From NCBI RefSeq assembly GCF_040958095.1, contig NC_091227.1, positions 19,659,210-19,723,209 of the forward strand: a stretch of DNA of 64,000 nucleotides, given 5' to 3'. Positions 33,300 to 45,564 of this stretch are shown here, in pieces. The translations under genes and the position numbers were made by a program. This DNA is from Procambarus clarkii. Taxonomy: Eukaryota > Arthropoda > Malacostraca > Decapoda > Cambaridae. Below the pieces are notes generated by a model that was given only the letters and a program-made list of their open reading frames with translations, was not told where the DNA came from and made no database searches. The stretch's first letter is position 1; each line of letters opens with the position of its first letter.

Positions 33300-34930
33300 C
33301 ATTTACTCTCTAACCTCAGACAAACACTGAAGATTGCTTAACTAAATTAATATTTTACACCAGTGTTCACACTAGAAAGGTTAGATGACATCCCATCACC
33401 CACACAAATATTTCAAGGAGGTGAAGAGAATGAATTTAGGAATATAACCATAACATATGGCATAATCAGGAAGAACACTGACAAACTAAAAGATTCTAAA
33501 GCCCCAGGTGTGGATGGAATACAATCCAGAGTCATAAAGGAACTGGCAGAAGAACTATACCTACCACTGAAATTACTTTTCACAAAGTCTCTGGACCAAG
33601 GGATAGTAACCCCTAGATTGGAAACATGCAAATGTCACCCCTATTTTTAAAAAGAGGAGAAAGAACTCGGCAGAGAACTACCGTCCAATCAGCCTTGACA
33701 TCACACATCTGCAAGCTCATGGAGAAATTCCTAAGGGAGGGAATTATTCACCATCTTTCAGTGAACAATCTCGTAAAATCAACACAAGATGGGTTTGTTA
33801 AATAAATAGATCCTGCCTTACAAACTTCCTCACATTTTGCAAACGGTAACCAGCTACTCAGACAAGGGACTTCCAGTTGGTCTAGTATACAGTACGGTAC
33901 ATGGATTTTGCTAAAGCCTTTGATAAGGTATCATATGAAAGACTGGCAAAGAAATTACAGTCACATAGAATAAATGGAAGAATACTAGAATAGATAAAAC
34001 AATGGTTAAAACAAAGAAAATAAAGAGTGGTGCTAAATGGGAATGAATCTGATTGGAGAAATGTGGTAAGTGGGGTACCACAGGAGCCCATTTTGGGGCC
34101 AACCCTTTTTGTCATAGCCGTAGCAGCCGTCTAACTCCCAGGTACCTATTTACTGCTAGGTAACAGGGGCATCAGGGTGAAAAACTTTTTGCCCATTTGT
34201 CTCCGCCTCCACCGGGGATCAAACCCGGAACCTCAGAACTACGAATCCGAAGCGCTGTCCACGCAGCTGTCAGGCGCCCCTGGACATACAGTAGATGAGA
34301 ATATTACAAAACACATCATCAAATCTGCAGATGACACAAGATTTGTGGGAAATGATAATGATGTTGAAGCCTTACAAAGAGATCTACAGGAACTTCACAA
34401 ATGGTCAGAAGACTGGTAAATGCTTTTTAATATTGACAGATGCAAGACCTTGCATTTGGGGGCATAACAATCCCTGCCACAACCACTAAATTTGAAACAT
34501 TACAGCAGATTGATTTAAAAAAAAGGATCTTTGAGTCAAAATCCACCACTCGATAAAAGTTGCATGGCAGGTAGAGGCAGCAGTAAAAAAAAACCTAACC
34601 AAACACTTGAAATAATCAAGCGTAACTTTGACTTCAAGGAAAAGAAGGTAGTGATTCAATTGTATCTCTGGTGTATTTGGATTAGTGTATCAGTTTCAAG
34701 CTCAACAAGCCACAATGTAGAACTGAGAACAGGAGATGTTGTTTCACCCACAGGGTTATTAACCCATGGAACCGCCTACCCGCCGAAGCCAAAAATGCCA
34801 AAACTCTGTCAACCTTTAAAGTACAGCTGGAAAAGATCAAGGAAAAGGGGAGGACCTTCAACAAGCCACTGGCTTCCTGTCCTCGTTGAGGCCACTAGTG
34901 TTAGTGGCTCTCAGGTAATGTATAATGTAT
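33300..34930 (+). mobile_element. Decayed CR1/Jockey-like LINE, reverse-transcriptase part
   Basis: Non-LTR retrotransposon ORF2 remnant. In order: YFTPVFT-type start, KLKDSKAPGVDGIQSRVIKE (33492-33550; reverse-transcriptase domain 0/1), frame shifts, NYRPISLT-like, MDFAKAFDKVSYERL (33900-33945; catalytic region A with FDK), VVSGVPQ-P-LGP, then after the SINE insertion KSADDTRFVGNDND (34320-34360; the ADD motif), LHKWSEDW and WNRLPAEAKNAKTLSTF near 34765-34820. Many stops and shifts. A SINE (34124-34282) splits it between region B and the catalytic ADD box. Confidence 0.85.
34124..34282 (-). mobile_element. tRNA-derived SINE inside the LINE
   Basis: On the minus strand begins CAGGGGCGCCTGACAGCTGC, with A-box-like AGCTGCGTGGACAGCGCTT and B-box-like GGGTTTGATCCCCGG, and ends in GTACCTGGGAGTTAGACGG. 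Tail-side pieces of the same family are at 35845-35965 (-) and 59305-59375 (+). Confidence 0.8.
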
Positions 34931-35387
34931 AACTTGTGTAATGCATAACCCACATTAAGATAACCAATCAATCAGTTTTAATTGTATAACACATTGATTT
35001 TTGTATCTAGAAATGACAATACGTACTGCAAGACTCTCCATTATTACAAATATTTGGCAGAGTAGTTTCCATCAATATTGTAAGGTGGCAGACCTTAAAG
35101 CCTATCTAATGTTGACTTATGGCTACTCTATGTATAATAATATTAACCTTAGTGATAAATGCATGGTCCTATTACAATAGCAATAAATCATTTGCTTACC
35201 GAATGTCCAGAACATATTGAAACTATGAGGACACCCTTTCAAAATCATAGATAAAAGGCATTGCTCAGGATAACTATTTTTAAATGAAATCAATCATTGA
35301 ATGTACAGGTACAGTACAAAGATATTATGCACAGTATATTCAGTTTTATAAAATGCATCACATTTATTCCCAAGATTTAATTAATAA
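34931..35387. other. AT-rich spacer
   Basis: Nothing recognised. Confidence 0.4.
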
Positions 35388-35645
35388 TAGTGGTGCAGTT
35401 GTAAGACACTCACCCCACGCTTTGCGAGCGATTTGGCATGGGTTCGTATCCTGGCCGGAGAGGATTGGCTAGGTGCCAATCCTTAACTGTATGTATTTGT
35501 TCACTTCAGCAGTGAATGGGTACCTAGTTGTTAAGCGATTTGGGGGTCGTATTCCAGGGAAAATTAAGATGAAGGACCTGCCCGAAATGCTATGCATGCT
35601 AGTGGCTTTACAAGAATGTAAGAACTCTTGTATGCATAAATAACA
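35388..35645 (+). mobile_element. tRNA-derived SINE, copy 2
   Basis: A-box-like GTGGTGCAGTTGTAAGACAC, B-box GGGTTCGTATCCTGG, body with GGGGGTCGTATTCCAGGG, tail CAAGAATGTAAGAACTC. Same family as 22180-22463 and 45565-45830, in + orientation. It contains TGAATGGGTACCTAGTTGTT that copy 1 lacks in part. Confidence 0.85.
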
Positions 35646-35844
35646 AAGCAAAATAGTGCCACAATGTTTGTGACCTGGTTAGGTTTATGCACTAGTACTG
35701 TAAATTCAATTTTCACCTTATCTGTTTAATGTTGTATGCAGCAGTGCTGGAAGTATGTGATACTGATGCTCTTATGTTAGGGGACAGATAGTCTGTTGGG
35801 TTTAAGGTCACCCTAGACAAAAGATTGATCTTTCCAGGATGCAA

Positions 35845-35965
35845 CCCACAACAGCTGCCTAACTCCCAGGTACCTATTGACTGCTAGGTGAACAGAGGCA
35901 CTAAGTGAAAGGAAACATGCCCAAATGTCTAGTCCACTGCATGAAAATCAAACTCTGGACAATAT
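35845..35965 (-). mobile_element. Fragment of the CCTGGGAGTTAG SINE family
   Basis: CTAACTCCCAGGTACCTATT followed by GACTGCTAGGTGAACAGAGG matches the tail half of the SINE at 34124-34282. Confidence 0.7.
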
Positions 35966-36810
35966 GGTTAAAGTTGACTGTAATGATTACTGCACTACAG
36001 TGGTGCAAGTGTAATCAATAATGTATGCTGGCAATACTGCAAGCCTCTCTAATGATAAATTATGATCTACATGTTTGTGTCACTGGTGCTAGCAGGAAAT
36101 AATAGAAACATCTCTAAATGTTTATGTATATTACACAAAATTATACTTTTGTGTCAAGCATTCAAAGCTTCAAGCTTCAATACTCCTGCTTCTGGTGTAG
36201 CAACTCTTCCCTTGCTATGGCTATATAATACACAAATCTAAGTTTAACAAGTGGTTAATGTTTTCAAGAAATGTACTTGGCATTAACTGTAAAATCATAT
36301 ATCCAAAATTACTGAGGGATGTGCTAATAGTGGATAAGTTTAATACCTGAATGTTTTTAGTTGTTAAATAGTATAAATACCAAAACAGTTTTTGTATATA
36401 ATCAATTGTATTCTTTTATTACTAAATTAGAATTTGGCTATACATTATAAAAAAAAGTTCTATATACTCCAACTACAGTATATGGGCTAACATTTATGTC
36501 CTGAATAACCAAGTGAATAAAATTTAACATGCTACTGTTATTTATTTATACCTAAAATTTTACGATAAAAGACACTAACTGAATATACAATACAATATCT
36601 TATAGATACTGTACATATAAATAAGATATATACATATCTTATTTCTTGTACAACTACTGTAGTTACAAATGTTGGAGAGTAAGAAGATTAAAACCTAAAT
36701 TCTGGGTCACCAGCTCCATCTGAAGCACATCTTGAAACAACCACAGTGCCTCAACACTCGGCTGTGGGTGTCATAACCCACTGAAGACCCCAGGGAGCCC
36801 ATAGAGTTGT
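35966..36810. other. AT-rich spacer
   Basis: No coding or repeat signal apart from TACTGTA-type words near 36600. Confidence 0.4.
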
Positions 36811-37669
36811 CGGTACTGAGAACAGAGGCTGGGTGGGGTGTGGATAGTACGGAGAACAGAGGCTAGGTAGTGTGTAAATGGTATGGAGAACAGAGGCTAG
36901 GTGGGGTGTGGATGGTATGGAGAACAGAGGCTAGGTAGTGTGTGGATGGTATAGAGAACAGAGGCTAGGTGGGTGTGGACGGTACAGAGAACAGGCTAGG
37001 TGGGGTGTGTATGGTATAGAGAACAGACTAGGTAGGGTGTGGAGAGTATTGAGAACAGACTAGGTAGGGTGTGGAGAGTATTGAGAACAGACTAGGTAGG
37101 GTGTGGAGAGTATTGAGAACAGACTAGGTAGGGTGTGGACAGTATGGAAAACAGAGGCAAGATGGGGTGTGGACGGTACGGAGAACAGGCTAGGTGGGAT
37201 GTGGATGGTACGGAGAACAGAGGCTAGGTGGGGTATGGACGGTACGGAGAACAGAGGGTAGGTGGGGTGTGGACGATACGGAGAACAGAGGCTAGGTAGG
37301 TGTGGACGGTACGGAGAACAGGCTAGGTGGGTGTGGACGGTACGGAGAACAGGCTAGGTGGGTGTGGACGGTACGGAGAACAGAGGCTAGGTGGGTGTGG
37401 ACGGTATGGAGAACAGAGGCTAGGTGGGATGTGGATGGTACGGAGAACAGAGGGTAGGTGGGGTATGGACGGTACGGAGAACAGAGGGTAGGTGGGGTGT
37501 GGACGATACGGAGAACAGAGGCTAGGTAGGTGTGGACAGTATGGAGAACAGAGGCTAGGTGGGGTATGGACGGTACGGAGAACAGAGGGTAGGTGGGGTG
37601 TGGACGGTATGGAGAACAGAGGCTAGGTGGGTGTGGACAGTATGGAGAACAGAGGCTAGGTGGGGTGTG
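36811..37669. repeat. Minisatellite of about 33-bp units, roughly 26 copies
   Basis: Tandem units built on GGAGAACAGAGGCTAGGTGG then GGTGTGGACGGTAC. Units vary from about 27 to 34 bp through loss of the AGAGG step or one G. Three identical shorter units (GTATTGAGAACAGACTAGGT type) run at 37045-37130, and a block of several units around 37240-37320 recurs at 37450-37540, showing a higher-order duplication. Confidence 0.9.
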
Positions 37670-39479
37670 CTAGGACCTTAGTATCTTCATAGACATTTGA
37701 CAAATTTCCCTAAACCCTGTGCCATTGTTCACCAAATAGTACTTAGACGGCTGTTGTGGGTGAGAGGGGGAACCTGACCTTAACAACAGAATGCGGGTGT
37801 GTAAATTACGCCCAGATACCTTATCAGGGGCAATTGTGCCCGACACCAAGAATGAAGAATTGATTAGTAGCGATCATCATATTTAACACGAAGGTAACAT
37901 TGAAAATGTCTAATGACTAGCGAGTTTTTATTTGTTTGATACTCTAATATTGCTAGGCAATGACTACTAGGTGCACTAAAGCTGCAACGAAATGGTGGTC
38001 ACGTAAAGATAGTGAAATCGAGGAACAAGACACTTTACTATACACGCAAGTTGTTTCTAACATAAATGAACACTCCCTTATCTTGTTTCCGCAATCCACC
38101 TACATATTGCTGGCAGTGCTGACAAGCAGTGGGGTGAAGTTATAAGGGGGTTTAGAATGTTACCTTCGCCTCCCTCTCCCATCCCACGGTACCCACCGCT
38201 CAGCAAACTGGAAGGCAGGAAACCCGCCCTGGAGGACATCCAGGCTGGCGGCCTTGGCCAGCGCCTCTTATCGCACCTCATAACCACAGTCTAACTCCCT
38301 GCGCCAATTTCCATTTCCCGACCTGAATATAAAGAAGCCACCTCCAATTGGTTATTTGTAGTGACCCGTTCTACACCACCAGACAGCCTTCTACACCACC
38401 AGACAGCCTTCTACACCAAATAGATAGTTAAAAACTCCCAGTGAAGGGATTTGTTATCTACGATCCTCTCACGTGACTAGTCCTTGTCATTTACGTTAAC
38501 ATTGTGAATAACACACGCACTAGACACCTAAGATAATGTTTCTCAACTGTGTACTCACCTAGTTGCTGTGTGCGCTGCGCCTTCTGAAATTTAGACTTTC
38601 CAGTCAGACAAGCACATGATGTGGTTTGTGCTGTTTAGGAACATTTTAAATAACTTTGAAGTGAATTTCACCGAGTAAATGCTATTTAGATCAAATTTAT
38701 GCTATACATCACGGAAATAACTTACTAATTTTCTCACTAAAACATAACAAATTCTAATTACAAAATATAGCCTATTTTATGTTGAAACCAAATTGTGTTA
38801 ACAGCTAGACAACATGCAATTTATGGTCTTTAATTGTGTCCGAATTTAGCAAGACAACACAATAAATTTGTACGGATAGCTCCATTACCTTCCCATGACA
38901 CTTACAGTAATGTATCACAGCCCATGTTTCACAGAGTGGCTGTTAAAAAGCCCATCCTCCTAAAGAAATAGCTTTTACAGCAACCATTTTGTCGAACGTA
39001 CAAAAATGAACCGTTGCTACCAAAAATTTTCACGTTTTGTACTATTAATTTTGTACAGGGTAGGCTAAAAAACGTACCAAACCTTTCTAAGCCTAGTCTA
39101 GCACATATGTTCTCTAATAGGCCTACGATTGCCTGGCCAGGTTAAGTTTTTAACTTTTTAGTATGTCATTTGGGCTGTGAAAGTTAATGTAAGTGGATTA
39201 GTATGAATGTAGATAATTTATTATGCATCACAAACTCGTCCTGCGAGCGGTAGAGGGAACAAATGGTTACAGAGCACATAACTGGTTCAGGATTAGTTTA
39301 TGGGACGCAAGATTATGTTAACTGCTGGTGAAAAACAAGGCAGTCATGAAGGGAATAACAATAATACCCTTAATAGGAGTAAATAATAATAATAAAATAA
39401 ATTAATCTACATGGCAAGCAGACCATTGTGAATATAGACCGAAACAGGTAATTTCAAGATAACATTGGAAGCAATGTGG
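37670..39479. other. Spacer with GC-rich patch and a small tandem repeat
   Basis: 38140-38300 is GC-rich without a supported frame. TTCTACACCACCAGACAGCC is repeated 2.5 times at 38369-38418. A TATA-like GAATATAAAGAAG precedes it at 38324. Remainder AT-rich; nothing recognised as coding. Confidence 0.45.
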
Positions 39480-41050
39480 AGACCAGAGTCGAGTGATGAA
39501 AGGCCAGAGGAAACACTAGATGACAGTCACAGTGGAAGAGGTTAAACAAGCACCTGAAGGCTATAGAGGCAGCAATGTCACCATGGCTACTGATGGAGGC
39601 TGCAGAGGTGCTATGTCACCCGCTAACTGATGTTTTTAATAACACTAAAAACAAGAATTTTTCCAGAACGCTGGAAAAAGGCAAATGTAATCCCAATACT
39701 CAAGAATGCGGACAGACTGGAGGCACTAAATTACAGACCAGTATAATTTTTAAGTATTCCTTGTAAAGTGCTAGAGAGAAATCAGTTGAGGACAGTGGAG
39801 CACCTAGAGAATAAACTTTGTAACTGAACGACAGTATAGATTTAAAGAGAGTGGCATGCTCGACAAACGATCAAGTTCTAAGATAAAGTTACCACAGAAT
39901 ATGACAGGAAATAGAATACTGGGTAGATTGCATTTTCTTAGACTATCAAAAGGCTTTTGATACTGTTCCTCGTGAAAGGCTCGTGTACAAGATGCAGAAG
40001 CAGGTTGGGATAATTCGGAAGACACTGAACTGGATAAGGGAATAACTGAAGGACAGAAGACAGTCACAGTCAGAGGAGATGTCTCCAATTGGAGGAATGT
40101 AACAAGTGGGGTCCCCAAAGGCTCAGTCCTGGAACCACTACTGTTCCTGATTTATGTTTATGATCTACCTGAGGGCGTGATCTCGTACATGCCAATGTTT
40201 GCGGACGATGTCAAGATAATGATGAATGTACAAAACAGAGGACTGCAGAATGATACAGGAAGACCTTGAGTTTGTCCACTCCAGAAGTGGACAAATAAAT
40301 GGTTGCTGGAGTTCAATCCCTATAAGTGTAAGGTAATGAAACAGAAAAGGGAGAAATAATACCAAAGGGCGTCTACACCATTAATGGAAGGTAATTGCAG
40401 GAATCAAGAGAGATCTGAGAGGATATAATTCCATCATTAACATCAGAGATATTTACGGGGTATTCATGCCCGTGGCTTAATCTTCATCATCACCAGAGGA
40501 ACACACAGGCAAGGTGACATAGGCAACATATGGGACGCTGGCAAACATTAGAACGTCGTTTAGAAACCTAAATCACGACGCTTTTAAGGTAATCTGCATA
40601 GCTTTTGTTGGATAAATACTGAAATAAGGAGCGCCGGCTTGGAAACCATACCTTGTAAAACAAATCTAAAATTAAAATAGTGCAGAGGTTTGCAACTAGA
40701 TTAGTGCCAGAGCTCAGCGGGTTAAGAGGATAGACTGAATGAGCTGGACCTCACAACTTGGAGGACAGAAGAAATAGAGATACGATAACAATGTACAAAG
40801 ATACTGTGGGAAATAGACAAGATGGATAAGAACAGCCTCTAAGTTCAGAGGAAAGTAAGACAAGATTACAAGTGGAAGCTGGAAATTCAAATGAGTAAGA
40901 AACGTAAGGAAAATACTCGTCACCTGTCGGTCTACTAGTGAAATGCACCAAAAGAGGAAATTGCGGAAGCCACCTCCATTCACACCTTTAAGGAAAGGTT
41001 AGACATAGATATTGAACGTTAGAATAGTGAAGCTTTAACACCACGGGTAC
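39480..41050 (+). mobile_element. Decayed LINE, second family
   Basis: Reverse-transcriptase remnants in order: EAAEVLCHPLTDVFN (39596-39640), W-KANVIPI-like after a shift, LDYQKAFDTVPRERLVYKMQ (39940-40000; catalytic region A), SPIGGM / SGVPKGSVLEPLLFLIYVYD (40083-40170; region B), and MFADDVKIM (40196-40222; catalytic FADD). The C-terminal tail EEIAEATSIHTFKERLDIDI (40955-41010) is recognisable. Heavily broken by stops and frame shifts; not functional. Confidence 0.85.
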
Positions 41051-42137
41051 AACAAGGCTAGTAGGCAGGGCATAGCTAAACCTCCCTACCCCGTAGTCAG
41101 TGATAGCTAAGTACATAAGCCAGAACTAACGAGTTTACTGAAAAGGTAACGAAAAAATACAAATACCTATGTATAGAATCACTAATTCCTCCATTTTACA
41201 ACACAATAATAATAATGATAATAATAATAACACTGTACTGTATTTATTAAAGTATTACATGGCGAAACATATGCACATATTTTTTCCATGGGCTGTCGTC
41301 CTGGTCCAAGATGATACAAGAGAAATGTTTAACATGTGTAAATTGTGGGCTGTCCAAGCTTCGTGACCCCCGATCCAGTAGCCTCGCAAGGAGAAAAAAA
41401 CTGGACACATTCGACACAGTTTGCAGGACTCTTATACCAAGGCTGAATTTATGTGGAACTGGACAAGTGGTGCAGATAATAATATTGTTATACGAGATAC
41501 AAGGCACGTTATAAGGCACTCGCATCTTGATACATGCTGACAACACTATCTAGCCAACAATTTATCCAAAAATTTTAGTATTTACAGCAATTATTGGTCA
41601 TACATAAATAGACTATTTGTTGGTTTGATTAAAATAGATCCCTAAATGTCAGGAAAAAGGTTGTCAACGTGACTTATACTGCATATCAAGGGCTGGTAGC
41701 GTGCTAGCATGTTACAAGTGCATCCGGGTTGATGATTTGGTTTTTCCCCTCTTCTTAATATTCACGAATGCCAAATTTACGAGTCTTCAGCGAGAGATTT
41801 TTTAACTTAACAACCCCGACGGCATCTTGCAGTTTACTTCATTTTTAACGGATTGTATGTTGTTAAAATATAACCGTTTGCTGTATATACTAGGGGGATG
41901 GGGAGGGAGGGGGTTTAGATACAGGTCCGCTCAGCTCCAAGTTAATTATGGTTCCAGTTTAAATTAAAAGTTTTCAGTTGTAAACATGTGCTTGGGCTGC
42001 AGGGTTAAATTTATGTAAACAACTAATTGTAGACATACCGTACATGGTTTAGCCTTCGCACATGTACACACGCTATATATATACACACACACAGTATACA
42101 CGCGTACGCGCGCGCGTGCACACACACATACACACAT
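41051..42137. other. Spacer with microsatellites
   Basis: (AAT)n-type run at 41204-41231; alternating CA/CG stretch at about 42062-42136. G-rich patch at 41890-41915. No coding signal. Confidence 0.5.
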
Positions 42138-42905
42138 TTGGCAAATGGAATTTAATGTTAATAAATGCCATGTTATGGAATGTGGAATAGGATAACATAG
42201 ACCCCACACAACCTACATATTATGTGAGAAATCTTTAAAGAATTCTGATAAAGAAAGAGATCTAGGCCGGGGTGGTTCTAGATAGAAAACTATCACCTGA
42301 GGACCACAAAAAGAATATTGTGCGAGGAGCCTATGCCACGCTTTCTAACTTCAGAATTGCTTTTAAATACATGGATGGCAATATACTAAAGAAATTGTTC
42401 ACGACTTTTGTTAGGCCAACGCTAGAATATGCAGCGGTTGTGTGGTGCCCATATCTTAAGAAGCACATCAACAAACTGGAAAAGGTGCAAAGACACGCTA
42501 CTAAGTGGCTCCAGAACTGAAGGGCAAGAGCTACGAGGAGAGGTTAGAGGCATTAAATATGCCAAAACTAGAAGACAGAAGAAAAAGAGGTGATATGATC
42601 ACTACATACAAAATAGTAACAGGAATTGATAAAATCGATAAGGGAGATTTCCTGAGACCTGGAACTTTAAGAACAAGAGGTCATAGATTTAAACTAGATA
42701 AACACAGATGCCGAAGAAATATAAGAAAATTCACTTTCGCAAACAGAGTGGTAGACGGTTGGAACAAGTTAGGTGAGAAGGTGGTGGAGGCCAAGACCGT
42801 CAGTAGTTTCAAAGCGTTATATGACAAAGAGTGCTGGGAAGACGGGACACCACGAGCGTAGCTCTCATCCTGTAACTACACTTAGGTAATTACACACACA
42901 CACAC
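42138..42905 (+). mobile_element. CR1-like LINE, 3' part of ORF2 with tail
   Basis: Begins WQMEFNVNKCHVMECG (from about 42138), continues with LSPEDHKKNIVRGAYATLSN (42290-42350), FVRPTLEYAAVVWCPYLKKH (42407-42466), then after a one-base-type break YEERLEALNMPKLEDRRKRG (42533-42592) and FANRVVDGWNKLGEKVVEAK (42738-42797), ending FKALYDKECWEDGTPRA and TAG at 42859-42861. The 3' tail AACTACACTTAGGTAATTAC runs into CA repeats. It is the best preserved LINE of its family in the window, with one frame break at about 42515. Upstream part missing (5' truncation). Confidence 0.88.
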
Positions 42906-42945
42906 GCGCGCGCGCCCACGCACACACACGCGCGTGCACACAAAG
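42890..42945. repeat. CA/CG microsatellite
   Basis: Alternating (CA)n and (CG)n, possible Z-DNA former, joining the LINE tail to the 24-bp minisatellite. Confidence 0.8.
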
Positions 42946-42950
42946 TCCAA

Positions 42951-43424
42951 AGGTGCTGCCTGGTACTTTGGTGGCTGTGCTGCCAGGTACTCTGGTGGCT
43001 GTGTTGCTTGGTACTCTGGTGGCTGTGTTGCTTGGTACTCTGGTGGCTGTGTTGCCAGGTACTCTAGTGGCTGTGCTGCCTGGTACTCTGGTAGCTGTGC
43101 TGCCAGGTACTCTGGTGGCTGTGTTGCCTGGTACTCTGGTGGCTGTGTTGCCTGGTACTCTGGTGGCTGTGCTGCCTGGTACTCTGGTGGCTGTGTTGCC
43201 TGGTACTCTGGTGGCTGTGCTGCCTGGTACTCTGGTGGCTGTGCTGCCTGGTACTCTGGTGGCTGTGCTGCCAGGTACTCTGGTGGCTGTGCTGCCTGGT
43301 ACTCTGGTGGCTGTGTTGCCTGGTACTCTGGTGGCTGTGCTGCCTGGTACTCTGGTGGCTGTGTTGCCAGGTACTCTGGTGGCTGTGCTGCCAGGTACTC
43401 TGGTAGCAGTGCTGCCTGGTATTC
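42951..43424. repeat. 24-bp minisatellite, about 20 copies
   Basis: Unit TGGTACTCTGGTGGCTGTGC plus TGCC, repeated about 20 times with few changes (C/T and CC/CA variants). Because 24 is a multiple of three, and the unit has no stop in three frames, it makes open frames in two + frames (repeat VLPGTLVA and GCVAWYSG) and one minus frame (TRVPGSTA). I regard them as by-products, not proteins. Confidence 0.93.
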
Positions 43425-43439
43425 TAGTATACTTGTACT

Positions 43440-43740
43440 CCCACACCCAAGGGCTTCTTATGGGCTATTCATGCCCATGCCACCTCTTGGATGGCTTAAT
43501 CTTCATCAATCAATCATACCCAAGAGCTTCTATCTTTATCAATCACCATCACCTGCAGTCCTGCTCTTGGATTGGATTGGGGCTTCCACGGACCCCATCC
43601 CCTGATCTCCAGTATCAGCTATTGATACAAATAATGGCTCCAAAGAGCCTCCACTTACGGGCTCACCATAGCCGTGCTACTTGGAACTTTTTGTTCGCAG
43701 TAGCTGAATCTAAAACCACCACCAGCGCCCCAGGGCTCCA
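43440..43740 (+). mobile_element. SINE/complex repeat with the GTGCTACTTGGAACTTTTTG core
   Basis: GGGCTATTCATGCCCATGCC and CTTAATCTTCATCAATCAAT (43460-43515), then GATCTCCAGTATCAGCTATT and CACCATAGCCGTGCTACTTG (43600-43690) and GTAGCTGAATCTAAAACC. A related minus-strand piece is at 43979-44110 and a short + piece at 45165-45237. This combination is a dispersed repeat that I have come to associate with decapods. Confidence 0.65.
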
Positions 43741-43978
43741 GTTCATCTCGTCCGCTCAGCGCTATTCACACCTGTTTTTTTTTTTTAAAACGCCCACATA
43801 ACCGCCCTCCTTGTTTTCAGGGTCTTTCGGGTATCAATTTCCCTGCTTTTATGGGAGGGGGGGAAGGTCTGCCGGAACCCCCCCCCTCCCCATGGTGTAA
43901 CCCATCTTACTATTATGTCTCTTGTGGTCTTCACTTTCTTCAAATCTCAACTTCCTTAGCTGGGCCTGCTAATGATTG
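43741..43978. other. Spacer, nothing recognised
   Basis: Contains a T run at 43776-43786 and a C/G run at 43855-43893. Confidence 0.4.
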
Positions 43979-44110
43979 ATTGATGAAGATTAAGCCACCC
44001 AAAAGGTGGCACGGGCATGAATAGCCCGTAAGTGGTGGCCCTTTTGAGCCATTACCAGTATCAAGAGCTGATACTGGAGATCTGTGGAGGTGCGACTGCA
44101 CCCTGCGTGA
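43979..44110 (-). mobile_element. Inverted copy of the 43440-43740 repeat
   Basis: GATTGATGAAGATTAAGCCA, GGCACGGGCATGAATAGCCC and GAGCTGATACTGGAGATCTG are reverse complements of words in 43460-43620. Confidence 0.7.
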
Positions 44111-45164
44111 CGGGAGATGTCTCTCGTGGGCCTGCTAAGCCAATGTTGTTCTTATATCGTGTCCTTTTGGACAGTAATTGGCAACTGCCATTTTACGCTA
44201 GAAGCCTACACTCATTTATTGTATCCACTGTTATACAGCGTTTGTTTAACTTATTCTTTATGTTTATTACTAATTTCATATTGTTAAACCATGTAAACAT
44301 TATGGCATTTACTTGCTACACGTTTTGTATCACTTACAATTATTATTGTTAGCAAGGTAAAATAAAATAAAATTTTCAAAACCACTTTTTGGCTTTTGCT
44401 TAAACCTCCGAAATTATGTTTTCTAGGGTAGTTTCCACTGGGCATGTCTGTCTGTCTCAGTATGATTGCCGGCTTATGTACTGAAGACCGATAAGGGCGC
44501 GTCCCCTCACACTGGCTGGCCTCCCCGCCCCCCACACTTTAGCTCATGAAATTTCTCGTCTTAATTAATAAATTATATTTATCTGTACTGTTTGATCTCC
44601 TAATTCCACAACTGACTGTATGTTCAGTCATGACGCTGTGGAATACAGCCTCACCTGCGTCGTTAGTTACTGTATATACAACACTAAACCATTATTTAAA
44701 TATCGATAATATAACCAAAGTCATCAGAGAAACTCAGAGGCCAGCGGGAACTCTTAGACAAGGTCGCCTCGTCGAAGTTACTGCGCAACTATTTTGATCC
44801 TTCAAGATAAACGCCTCGCCCGCATGTGTCTTGTTACCTAACACCTTGCCTAATGAGGTGATGCGCCTCACCATCTGGGAGGCGACAGGAACACACTACC
44901 TCCTCCCTCTCAGAGCAGTCGGCTTAACTATAGCCTAACGGACACGAATTCGGTTCTCCCTCATTGTAAAATGATGGCTTCAGATAGCCATTTTTGCTTT
45001 CAAGATGGTTTTTGTACTAAATAGATTTGTTACGAAAGTGATTTCCGAATGTATTTACAGGCACACGCTTGTGAGGGTGTGTAGCCGAGCACCCGGAGGT
45101 CCAAGCAAAGAACTTGTACTAATACTGCAGTACCCCAGTTACAGCCCCGCTCCTGTGCCAGGTA
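44111..45164. other. Spacer, nothing recognised
   Basis: Mixed composition, GC-richer at 44730-44960. No domain-bearing frame. Confidence 0.4.
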
Positions 45165-45237
45165 AGTCCACTACGGGATCACCATAGCCCGTGCTACTTG
45201 CAACTTTTTGTTCCCAGTAGCTGAATCTAAAATAAAC
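45165..45237 (+). mobile_element. Short copy of the 43440-43740 repeat
   Basis: GGGATCACCATAGCCCGTGC followed by TACTTGCAACTTTTTGTTCC and AGTAGCTGAATCTAAAA. Confidence 0.75.
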
Positions 45238-45564
45238 TCCTGCAGTACCCCATGCCCCAAACGTCAGCATTTATGCACACAACGCAGGTCCCTACGGAGG
45301 ATATTCTTAACGTAACTATAATGGAAGACAATAGGTTCCTTCTCCAGACGACGCCAACACTGATGAACCAACTAGCTGCAATATATCTCACATTTTAATA
45401 CGAGTTTGTGCTGCTGAACTTGTTACATAAACATAAGAACAAAGGAAACTGCAGAAGGCCTATTAGTCTATAGGAGGCAGTTCCCATTTACATTCATCCA
45501 AATTGATTCCCATACATGTCATAAGAACATGTACCAATAAACAACACAGGTCAGACGCCAGCAT
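45238..45564. other. Spacer, nothing recognised
   Basis: A possible LINE-tail-like stretch at 45425-45540 (ACATAAGAACAAAGGAAACT, GCAGAAGGCCTATTAG) may be a piece of a dispersed repeat. Confidence 0.4.

Noticed and set aside
36811-37669. CRISPR-like array
   Set aside because: Units are contiguous with no unique spacers, and the genome is eukaryotic; it is a minisatellite. The same holds for 63678-63822.
42953-43801. Open frame of 282 residues with VLPGTLVA repeats, and overlapping frames of 223 and 193 residues
   Set aside because: All three are translations of the same 24-bp tandem repeat, open because 24 is divisible by three; no start context or domain.
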